Origin: Candidatus Pacearchaeota archaeon
Lineage (GTDB): Archaea > Nanobdellota > Nanobdellia > Pacearchaeales > GW2011-AR1
Length of the DNA stretch: 5,070 nt
Direction: 5' to 3'
NCBI GenBank assembly: GCA_017609695.1
Contig: JAFCDM010000048.1
Coordinates: 1 to 5,070, forward strand
Position numbers and translations under genes: made by a program. The notes below the pieces were generated by a model, which made no database searches, was not told where the DNA came from, and saw only the letters and a program-made list of their open reading frames with translations. Each line of letters begins with the position of its first letter. The stretch's first letter is position 1. Positions 1 to 5,070 of this stretch are shown here, in pieces.

Positions 1-114
1 TAATTTCACAGAATCGTCTTGATTTAAATAAACTCTTACAAGCTCAGCTAAAGTTTGATTATCTAAATTAACTTCTAATTCATTTTTTTCATCTTTAATT
101 ATTTTTATTTCCAT
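1..114 (-). CDS. rpoL: DNA-directed RNA polymerase subunit L (Rpo11), N-terminal part only
   Basis: Partial gene: the ATG is at 114-112 and the frame stays open for 38 codons to the left edge, where it is cut. The peptide begins MEIKIIKDEKNELEV and continues with DNQTLAELVRVYL and then NQDDSVKL. This matches the start of archaeal Rpo11/RpoL, in which a short first strand (MEIKI..DEKN.L) is followed by the helix that pairs with subunit D (Rpo3) to form the alpha-like assembly platform of RNA polymerase. The usual archaeal DHTL.N.LR signature is altered here to NQTLAELVR, a divergence I would expect in DPANN-type sequences. The family is normally about 90-100 residues, so over half is missing. 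It lies 187 bases downstream of the MBF1-like gene. A weak TATA-like CTTAAAGT at 145-152 could serve a short-leader transcript. The call rests on only 38 residues. Confidence 0.75.
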   Translation of the reverse strand, partial: MEIKIIKDEKNELEVNLDNQTLAELVRVYLNQDDSVKL

Positions 115-250
115 TTTATTTTTTATTTTTCTAAAACCCAACAAACTTTAAGCCTAATTATTTTGTCTCTTAATCTCAGTTAAGCATATCTCATCATGTT
201 TATCAGATATAGATATTAATAATTTTTGGTTTTTAAATTTAATTATCTGT

Positions 251-266
251 AGAAACTAAAGAAAAA
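251..266 (-). terminator. Oligo-T tract, possible archaeal terminator of the MBF1-like gene
   Basis: On the minus strand this reads TTTTTCTTTAGTTTCT, 36-51 bases after the stop of the MBF1-like gene. No stable hairpin precedes it. Archaeal RNA polymerase can terminate on U-rich stretches alone, so this is a reasonable 3' end, but T-rich stretches are common by chance in such AT-rich DNA. Confidence 0.33.
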
Positions 267-301
267 GTGTGTTTTTAAAACTTACTAATCAAAATTTTAC
301 C

Positions 302-1369
302 TCAAACCAACTCCTCATCAAACTCCTGAACTACCTCAGAATCCTGAATCCCATCCTTTTCTATACCTATTAATTCAATCCCACCAATTTCTTTATCTAA
401 TTCTCTAGACTCTCTTTCTCTCATCAACCTAAGCTCTTCTTTTCTAGCCTCAACTAATCTCTGTCTATATTCTATTTTCTTTTGTTCCTCAATTCTTTCT
501 TGCCTACTTGCTTGAATTTTTTTTCTATGTAAATCCCTTAAATCTCCAATTGTTACTCTTTCCACATTTGTTTTATGAATATCCAAACCCCCCCTATCAT
601 CTAATTTTGGTTCTTCTTTTATTTCTTCATTTACTTCTAAACTATGTGTCGGCCTCTCTATCCTACATTCAACAACTGCTTCATCATCTAACAAAGGGAC
701 TTCACTATCTCTTTTCATTTCAACTTTACAATGAATTTCAGGTTCTTCTTCCTCAACTTCTTCGTCTATTTTTTCAATTTCCGGTTCTGGGATAAAATCT
801 AATTCTTTTCCTTCTAAATCTAAAAGAACAGGTTTTGAATCCTTCCGCTTAACTTTCATTAATTCTTCAAAACTAGGTTTCTTTAATTTAACTTGAAAAA
901 ATTGCTCTAACTTTCTTATTAAAGCTTCAGCATTTTCCGGAAATTTTGCTTTTTCAATCATTTCAATAGCAATTTCAGATTCACTAATCTCTTCTGCAAG
1001 TTGTTTTTGAGAAAGTCCTTTTCTTCTTCTATTTTTCATAATCTCCCAATGAAAATGATAAACCAAATCTAATCTTTCTTTTTCAGGAAGTTCAAGAATT
1101 GGGTTTTTATCAAGTTCCTTTAATTTATCTTCCCTAAAAAAAGTCTTTTCTTTGCCTAAATCCTTTATCCCAGACAACCGCTTCATTCTTTCATAAACCC
1201 CAACCCCTTTTTCAGACTCCCTAAGTTTAGCAGAATCTGGTTTTTTTATAATCGGAACATTTTCAATTATAGAGCACCTTTCACAAATCTTTCCCATTCT
1301 ACCCTCATAAACAGCATCAAAAAGCCTTACTTCCTCCCCATCAACATCACACCTTATGCATCTTTCCAT
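302..1369 (-). CDS. MBF1-like zinc-ribbon/HTH putative transcription factor with long charged C-terminal extension
   Basis: A 355-residue protein. Residues 1-40 form a Cys4 zinc ribbon (C4-x2-C7 and C29-x2-C32). About 104-162 is a Cro/C1-type (XRE) helix-turn-helix, with RRRKGLSQKQLAEEIS followed by a recognition-helix-like segment and IRKLEQFFQVKL. This order is that of archaeal MBF1 (multiprotein bridging factor 1), which in eukaryotes bridges activators and TBP. Typical archaeal MBF1 is about 150-170 residues. This one adds roughly 190: a very acidic stretch (about 190-260, with EEVEEEEPE), a short conserved-looking VTIGDLRDLHRKK, a Lys/Arg/Glu-rich predicted coiled coil (about 280-325), and an acidic tail. 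No signal peptide or membrane segment is seen, so it should be cytoplasmic. The ATG at 1369 is chosen because it directly precedes the first zinc-ribbon Cys. A TATA box lies 63-76 bases upstream and rpoL follows, which suits a role in transcription. The DNA- or TBP-binding role is inferred from family only. Confidence 0.8.
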   Translation of the reverse strand: MERCIRCDVDGEEVRLFDAVYEGRMGKICERCSIIENVPIIKKPDSAKLRESEKGVGVYERMKRLSGIKDLGKEKTFFREDKLKELDKNPILELPEKERLDLVYHFHWEIMKNRRRKGLSQKQLAEEISESEIAIEMIEKAKFPENAEALIRKLEQFFQVKLKKPSFEELMKVKRKDSKPVLLDLEGKELDFIPEPEIEKIDEEVEEEEPEIHCKVEMKRDSEVPLLDDEAVVECRIERPTHSLEVNEEIKEEPKLDDRGGLDIHKTNVERVTIGDLRDLHRKKIQASRQERIEEQKKIEYRQRLVEARKEELRLMRERESRELDKEIGGIELIGIEKDGIQDSEVVQEFDEELV

Positions 1370-1431
1370 TTTTATTACCCTATTTTACAAAATTCATAGA
1401 AAAAACCCATTTTTATTCTTATTCGTGATTA

Positions 1432-1445
1432 AAAATATATAAGGG
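1432..1445 (-). promoter_or_regulatory. TATA box for the MBF1-like gene
   Basis: The minus strand reads CCCTTATATATTTT, a good archaeal TATA element, starting immediately after the stop codon of the thioredoxin-like gene. Transcription would be expected to begin about 25 bases downstream, near 1411. That leaves a leader of roughly 40 bases before the ATG at 1369, and no Shine-Dalgarno sequence is obvious in it. The leader holds a small ATG-started frame (1410-1375), described in the findings. Confidence 0.55.
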
Positions 1446-1446
1446 A

Positions 1447-2115
1447 CTACTCAAGATATTTCTCTATTTCTTCAACAGTTTGTAATTCACTTATTTTAAT
1501 CTCCTCATTTATCAAAATAAGAGGTAAATCATCTATAGTGATATTATATTGATTTAATAAAACATTTATAGCAGAAACATCATGATTATAAGCAATTGGA
1601 ATAAGTAAAATTTCATCACCTTTTTTTTCCTTAAAATCTGCAAGTAGTTTTGAAAAACTTTGTTGTTTTGCTTTTATATCTAATCTCGGTTTTTCATATT
1701 CTGGTAAATAAAAATAAACAACATTAAAATAAGAAGCATTACAATTTTCTTTTATTTTAAGAGAATTCATAAATAACATTGCTCTTAATAAATCATATTT
1801 TTTATGTTGAACGATTAGGTTATCAGTTAATCTTCTTGCTTGTTCATATTTTTCTAAAATCTTAGCTTCTTCATATATCTTATCTGTAAATTTCATATTT
1901 TCCTCTAAAGCAAATTCACAATTAAAACTTCCTCTTGAATATATTTCATTTTGCAATCTCATATCTAATAATCCAACTTCAGATTTTTGATATAAATTAC
2001 TTATTTTAGAAGTTCTCCAATTTTCTAAAATAACTCCAAAAAGAACCCCCATACCAAAAATTAAAATTGTTATTAAAAAAGCCTGCCAGAATACATGTTT
2101 TTGTGATTTAAGCAT
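1447..2115 (-). CDS. Single-pass membrane protein with a CXXC-less thioredoxin-like C-terminal domain
   Basis: Numbered from the ATG at 2115 the protein has 222 residues. After a short Lys/His N-terminus comes one hydrophobic segment (about 8-30, VFWQAFLITILIFGMGVLFG), a signal anchor that by the positive-inside rule would place the rest outside the cytoplasm. Residues about 40-125 are mostly charged predicted helix. From about 131 the pattern is thioredoxin-like: strand NVVYFYLPE, helix, strand DEILLIPIAYN, helix SAINVLLNQYN, then DLPLILINEE, which resembles the cis-Pro strand, and a final helix TVEEIEKYL. No CXXC is present where the active site would be (around PEYEKPRLD); the only cysteines are C66 and C125. 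A redox role is therefore unlikely and the function is unknown. An in-frame TTG at 2139 would add eight residues (MIKNWNKK), and a TATA-like TATTTGTATAG at 2160-2170 would fit a transcript starting there, so that start is possible. A T6 run at 1400-1405 could end its transcript. Confidence 0.7.
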   Translation of the reverse strand: MLKSQKHVFWQAFLITILIFGMGVLFGVILENWRTSKISNLYQKSEVGLLDMRLQNEIYSRGSFNCEFALEENMKFTDKIYEEAKILEKYEQARRLTDNLIVQHKKYDLLRAMLFMNSLKIKENCNASYFNVVYFYLPEYEKPRLDIKAKQQSFSKLLADFKEKKGDEILLIPIAYNHDVSAINVLLNQYNITIDDLPLILINEEIKISELQTVEEIEKYLE

Positions 2116-2279
2116 TTTTTTATTCCAATTTTTTATCAATAATCCAATAAACTTTTAATCTATACAAATACCAACTTAATCTCCTACTTACATCCCATTA
2201 CTTTCTACAAGATTATTAGTTTTGTTTTATCTCTATAATTTATAACATTTAGTTTTTATTAATTATGGTTATATAACAC

Positions 2280-3512
2280 TCATCTCCAAACCCTCTTACC
2301 TTTCAAAGTATGCCAAATTGCAGCCAGCATAATAAAAGGGTAAAAAGCCATATAAACAATCATATAAAAAGGAATATTAAAGAGATTTTCTCTTTTCAAT
2401 ATTTTCTCTTTCAAAACTATAAAAACAATTAAAAGCAAGACTAATCCAAATAAAAACAAAACTATTCCTAGATAATTTAAAACAGTAGGGGTTATAAAAA
2501 TTTCTTCTGCTGTTAATATTGCGGTTTCAGTCACTATAGAATATCTTGTTATTAAAAAATTAGAAATAATTCTCCTAGTTAAAAGATAAAAAAATATACT
2601 CAAACCTAATAAACCTAAAAAAGTGCTTAAAATAAAAAAAGGAATAATAAAAAATCCTAACATTCCTTTTTTAGAATCAAATAAAGATTTTCGATATTTA
2701 TAAATGCATTGTAATCCTCCAACATTCCACCTTCTTCTTTGTTTAAACCAAGGAATAAATTTATCTGGAACCGTACTTGAAACACTAGTATCTAAACACA
2801 TTCTTCTTTTCCAATCCTTAAAAGTTAAATTCCAAGCAATCTCAATATCTTCAGTCATATTTTTTTCATCAAATCCCCCAACATCCACTAATGCAGTTTT
2901 TCTATATACAGCTAAAGGTCCAGGAGTAACATAAATTGCATCAACATACTCTAAAAGTTTCCTTGTTAATGCTATCATTTTATACTCAATTCCCTGCAAC
3001 TTTTCCATGAACTTTTTTCTGTTTCTTGCTGTAACTGGACAAGTCACTGCTCCAACTTTTTCATTATCAAAAAAACCTACCATTTTCGAAAGACAATCAG
3101 AAGCAGGATAAGAATCTGCATCAACAACAATAACTAATTCCCCTTTTGCAATTTTTAAACCATCATTTAAACTTGCTGCTTTTCCTTTATTTTTTTCATG
3201 GCTAATAATTTTCAAAGTTTTATATTTCTTAAGTAATCCCTTAACAATTTTAAGAGTATTATCTTCACTACAATCATTAACAACAATAACTTCTATAATA
3301 TTTTCATAATCAATAGCAAAAATATGTTCTAATGTATCTTCAATAGTCTCTTGTTCATTAAAAGCAGGAACAATAAAACTAACCGAATAATTTTTTTTTG
3401 TCTTAGGATAATTAAAAATATCTTTAGAATTTCTTAAATAAATAAGCAAAAACATACTCAACATATACAAAGATATGAACATATATCCCAAATAAATATA
3501 AGGTAAAATCAT
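2280..3512 (-). CDS. Membrane-embedded family 2 glycosyltransferase, processive polysaccharide synthase type
   Basis: A 410-residue GT2 enzyme predicted to build a surface polysaccharide from a nucleotide-sugar donor on the cytoplasmic face and pass it across the membrane. In order: an N-terminal membrane helix (about 5-26); the GT-A domain with VPAFNEQETI (48-57), the nucleotide-binding VVNDCSEDNT (77-86) and the metal-binding DAD (131-133); TPGPLAVYR (196-204); TED (220-222), whose Asp is the likely catalytic base; and QRRRW (258-262), the Q-x-x-R-W signature of processive synthases. Membrane helices follow at about 284-311, 343-367 and 379-399. Length and order match PgaC/IcaA (poly-N-acetylglucosamine), hyaluronan and chitin synthases. 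All catalytic motifs are intact; the sugar cannot be read from the sequence. The ATG at 3512 has a Shine-Dalgarno AGGAG seven bases upstream, and a TATA-like AAATTTATAGG lies at 3528-3538. No partner gene such as a deacetylase or PgaD-like subunit is adjacent. No clear T-tract follows the stop, so read-through into the next gene is possible. Confidence 0.9.
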   Translation of the reverse strand: MILPYIYLGYMFISLYMLSMFLLIYLRNSKDIFNYPKTKKNYSVSFIVPAFNEQETIEDTLEHIFAIDYENIIEVIVVNDCSEDNTLKIVKGLLKKYKTLKIISHEKNKGKAASLNDGLKIAKGELVIVVDADSYPASDCLSKMVGFFDNEKVGAVTCPVTARNRKKFMEKLQGIEYKMIALTRKLLEYVDAIYVTPGPLAVYRKTALVDVGGFDEKNMTEDIEIAWNLTFKDWKRRMCLDTSVSSTVPDKFIPWFKQRRRWNVGGLQCIYKYRKSLFDSKKGMLGFFIIPFFILSTFLGLLGLSIFFYLLTRRIISNFLITRYSIVTETAILTAEEIFITPTVLNYLGIVLFLFGLVLLLIVFIVLKEKILKRENLFNIPFYMIVYMAFYPFIMLAAIWHTLKGKRVWR

Positions 3513-3519
3513 TAGTTAT

Positions 3520-3524
3520 CTCCT
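3520..3524 (-). promoter_or_regulatory. Shine-Dalgarno site of the glycosyltransferase gene
   Basis: AGGAG on the minus strand ends seven bases before the ATG at 3512, an ideal spacing, and it settles this start. It is the only well-placed Shine-Dalgarno sequence in the window; the other visible starts have none. It is at odds with the TATA-like element at 3528-3538, which on normal spacing would start transcription at or inside the ATG, so that element may be incidental. Confidence 0.55.
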
Positions 3525-3550
3525 ACACCTATAAATTTCATCTTTTTTCT

Positions 3551-3565
3551 AAAAAAATAAAAAAA
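3551..3565 (-). terminator. T7-A-T7 tract, probable archaeal terminator after scpB
   Basis: The minus strand reads TTTTTTTATTTTTTT, the strongest T-tract in the intergenic DNA here. It lies 112-126 bases after the scpB stop and 39 bases before the glycosyltransferase ATG, with no hairpin in front, as expected for U-tract termination in archaea. It suggests that scpB and the glycosyltransferase gene are separate transcription units. Confidence 0.5.
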
Positions 3566-3676
3566 CTTCTGTTTATTAACATTATTCTTCTTTAATATCT
3601 ATAATTCTAGTGTCTTATTATACCTATAAGCTACACATAATCAAGCTTAAGTTTTAGATTTACATAACTTTTAAAT

Positions 3677-4273
3677 TTATATATTACTAAAATCTTTTTC
3701 AGTGCTATTCTCTTCAATACCAATAATTTTTCCTTCTTTCTTCTGTAAATGAAAATACTCATAAAAATCATCGCTTAATCTTAATTCTTTGGTATGTCCT
3801 ACTCTTTTAGCTTTCACTAAATCAACATCAATAAATTTCTTGACATGCTCATAAGCTTTATTCCCTCTAATTTTTATTATAACACTTTGTTTAACAGGTT
3901 GTTTATATGCAATAACAGCCAAAGTTTCCTGTTCTGATTTACTAAACTCACTAGTTCCTGTAGCTAACTTATTAATCATATAAACATACTCTTGTTTAAC
4001 ATCCATTTTCCACATATTTGCCTTAGCAACAATTTCTATTGAAGAATCTTCCTTGTTATATTTTTCAATTAATTCTTCAATTAATTCTTTTAACATTAAA
4101 GGATTAATATCTGTAAGCATAACTAAATCTTGTAAATTCAAAAATCTTGCAGATAAAAATAAAGCAGCCTCTACCTTTTTTAAATTATCAATCTCTTTAG
4201 CTTCATCCATTTCTTTAGCAGTTTCTGCAGTAGTATGTTCAATCACTTTTTTTTGTTTATTTTCCTTTTCCAT
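3677..4273 (-). CDS. scpB: Segregation and condensation protein B, archaeal form
   Basis: A 198-residue protein matching ScpB, the kite-family subunit that as a dimer binds ScpA (kleisin) on the SMC complex and helps organise and segregate the chromosome. The first winged-helix domain spans about 31-105 (KKVEAALFLSARFLNLQDLV, then LKELIEELIEKYNKEDSSIEIV and a WKMDVKQEY hairpin). The second spans about 108-174 and holds the most diagnostic stretch, SKSEQETLAVIAYKQPVKQS (111-130), followed by IIKIRGNKAYEHVKKFID and the wing VKAKRVGHTKELRLSDDFYEYF. In bacterial ScpB the same place reads like LETLAIIAYRQPVTRAEI. The first 30 residues are a charged, poorly conserved extension and the last 25 a charged tail. 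Neither scpA nor smc is adjacent within the window. A TATA box 19-30 bases upstream of the ATG at 4273, with no Shine-Dalgarno sequence, points to a leaderless mRNA. Confidence 0.9.
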   Translation of the reverse strand: MEKENKQKKVIEHTTAETAKEMDEAKEIDNLKKVEAALFLSARFLNLQDLVMLTDINPLMLKELIEELIEKYNKEDSSIEIVAKANMWKMDVKQEYVYMINKLATGTSEFSKSEQETLAVIAYKQPVKQSVIIKIRGNKAYEHVKKFIDVDLVKAKRVGHTKELRLSDDFYEYFHLQKKEGKIIGIEENSTEKDFSNI

Positions 4274-4291
4274 CTTCTATATTTATCCTCA

Positions 4292-4303
4292 TATTTTTAT
4301 AAA
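4292..4303 (-). promoter_or_regulatory. TATA box of scpB, leaderless spacing
   Basis: The minus strand reads TTTATAAAAATA, a near-consensus archaeal TATA box. Its core TTTATAAA is 23-30 bases upstream of the A of the scpB start codon, so transcription should begin at or next to the ATG. The preceding purine-containing AAAAG could serve as the TFB recognition element, though this is weak. Confidence 0.6.
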
Positions 4304-4366
4304 CTTTTAAACTATACTAAATATTCTCCCTTAAACTTACATAAGATTATTAGTTTACTAATACTA

Positions 4367-4379
4367 TTAAAAAGAAAGA
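4367..4379 (-). terminator. Short T-rich tract, possible terminator of the unrecognised gene
   Basis: TCTTTCTTTTTAA on the minus strand, 60-72 bases after the stop at 4439 and upstream of the scpB promoter. No hairpin precedes it. It fits a U-tract terminator but is short and could be chance in AT-rich DNA. Confidence 0.28.
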
Positions 4380-4438
4380 TGTTTTAAATATTGTGATGTA
4401 GATATATTCTTTAAGATAATTAAATTTATAACCTTAAA

Positions 4439-5070
4439 TTAATTAAGTTTGCAAGTCGCATGATATAATTCTCTTGAATTAGGAAGTGGAAGAGGAGGAA
4501 GACCTATTAAATATGTTGGAGGACATAAAGGCGCAGGAAACTTTTTAAAAACTTCATCTTGTGCTCCAAGTCTTTTCTCAGTCCTTTCTGTTGTAAAATA
4601 TTCTCCATCATCGCACAATCTTCTTGTTTGATAAGTGTCTGGCTGTTCCAATATACTTCTATTATAAATTTCAAAAACTTTTTTCATATTAGCCAATCCA
4701 TGTAAAACATAAAGCAAGCTATGGTCTTCTGCATCCCAAACCCCTCCCTTATTAAAAAACATATGCCAAAAACCTTTTTGTTCATGCTCTCCAGATATTG
4801 CTACAGAAATCCCCCCAGGTAAATCATATTTTTTATGAGGCATATCTAAATCAAAAACTTCCTTTTTCAAATCATAATAACCAACCCCCTTAGGAAATTC
4901 TACTTTTTCGAATTTCTTATCTAAACAACATTTTCCTTTAGAAATATACCCTCTTACATTTATATGGGGATACCAATGAGGTGCAGTCTTTTGGAAACAA
5001 AACCCCCCCTCTCTTTTAAAACATATCCTCCTTAAAATAAAATAATTCAAATCAGAATTTGTTAACCCAT
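4439..5070 (-). CDS. Unrecognised protein rich in Cys and aromatic residues, 5' end beyond the window
   Basis: I do not recognise this family. The frame is open from the TAA at 4441-4439 to the right edge with no stop, so the gene probably starts outside; the first visible full codon is at 5068. About 210 residues are seen. A TTG at 5050 is the only plausible in-frame start in the visible 5' part, and I count residues from it (203). No membrane segment or signal peptide is visible. The N-terminal third has HWYPHINVRGY (25-35) and a CC pair (41-42). The middle has GISVAISGEHEQKGFWHMFF (80-99) and VWDAEDHSLLYVLHGL. The C-terminus is Pro-rich (FPAPLCPPTYLIGLPPLPLP, 171-190). Seven cysteines (10, 18, 41, 42, 146, 176, 200) and several histidines could bind metal, but no standard zinc-finger spacing is visible. 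The coding strand has several G runs (G7 at 5003-5009, G6 at 4811-4816). The even amino-acid use and aromatic content argue for a real gene rather than a chance frame. Confidence 0.65.
   Translation of the reverse strand, partial: GLTNSDLNYFILRRICFKREGGFCFQKTAPHWYPHINVRGYISKGKCCLDKKFEKVEFPKGVGYYDLKKEVFDLDMPHKKYDLPGGISVAISGEHEQKGFWHMFFNKGGVWDAEDHSLLYVLHGLANMKKVFEIYNRSILEQPDTYQTRRLCDDGEYFTTERTEKRLGAQDEVFKKFPAPLCPPTYLIGLPPLPLPNSRELYHATCKLN

Noticed and set aside
115..301. Possible small RNA or second gene in the gap between the MBF1-like gene and rpoL.
   Set aside because: Only a T-rich tract, a weak TATA-like word and very short ATG frames are visible; no stable hairpin, tRNA-like arm or conserved motif can be seen by eye.
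508..795. A 95-codon plus-strand frame opposite the MBF1-like gene.
   Set aside because: It is the antisense of the Glu/Lys-rich coding region, which gives a Leu/Phe/Tyr-rich low-complexity peptide with no domain; the minus-strand protein has clear motifs.
2704..2934. A 76-codon plus-strand frame inside the glycosyltransferase gene.
   Set aside because: It lies wholly opposite the conserved TPGPLAVYR-to-QRRRW part of the GT2 enzyme and has no recognisable features.
3538..3582. A 14-codon minus-strand frame (MLINRSFFIFLEKR) between scpB and the glycosyltransferase gene.
   Set aside because: It is built around the T7-A-T7 tract, has no ribosome binding site, and ATG-to-stop frames this short are expected by chance.
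4053..4310. An 85-codon plus-strand frame opposite the 5' end of scpB.
   Set aside because: It is a Ser/Phe/Ile-rich antisense of a Glu/Lys-rich region and runs over the scpB promoter; no domain or ribosome binding site supports it.
1..5070. tRNA, rRNA, CRISPR, insertion sequence or toxin-antitoxin content.
   Set aside because: No GC-rich cloverleaf or TTCRA loop signature, no regularly spaced direct repeats, no transposase motifs or terminal inverted repeats, and no toxin-antitoxin-like gene pair were found on either strand.

Overview
The window is AT-rich (estimated by eye at about 70% A+T) and every gene I can support lies on the minus strand. I read it as chromosome from a small-genome archaeon, probably DPANN and most likely the Woesearchaeota/Pacearchaeota side. 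The grounds are an archaeal-type RNA polymerase subunit L start at the left edge, a zinc-ribbon plus HTH protein of the archaeal MBF1 kind, archaeal-looking TATA boxes, one probable leaderless gene, and oligo-T tracts rather than hairpins as candidate terminators. The phylum call is inference; no rRNA or tRNA is present to confirm it.

Layout in the direction of transcription (high to low coordinates): an unrecognised Cys- and aromatic-rich protein whose 5' end runs off the right edge (4439-5070); scpB, the chromosome segregation/condensation winged-helix protein, with a clear TATA box at leaderless distance (3677-4273); a strong T-tract; a membrane-embedded family 2 glycosyltransferase of the processive PgaC/hyaluronan/chitin synthase type with a Shine-Dalgarno site (2280-3512); a single-pass membrane protein whose C-terminal half looks like a thioredoxin fold without CXXC (1447-2115); an enlarged MBF1-like putative transcription factor with its own TATA box (302-1369); and the first 38 codons of rpoL (1-114), too short to stand out as an open frame but recognisable by sequence.

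The intergenic gaps are 77 to 187 bases and most carry either a TATA-like element or a T-tract, so the genes look mostly independently transcribed rather than forming one tight operon. The only obvious functional pairing is the MBF1-like factor followed by an RNA polymerase subunit. The glycosyltransferase and the thioredoxin-like membrane protein both act at the membrane or cell surface but share no visible pathway link.

I do not see a defence island, mobile element, CRISPR array or other clearly new system. The best candidates for new biology are the long charged C-terminal extension on the MBF1-like protein, the CXXC-less membrane thioredoxin-like protein, and the unrecognised protein at the right edge, whose start has an odd near-miss Shine-Dalgarno/ATG arrangement.
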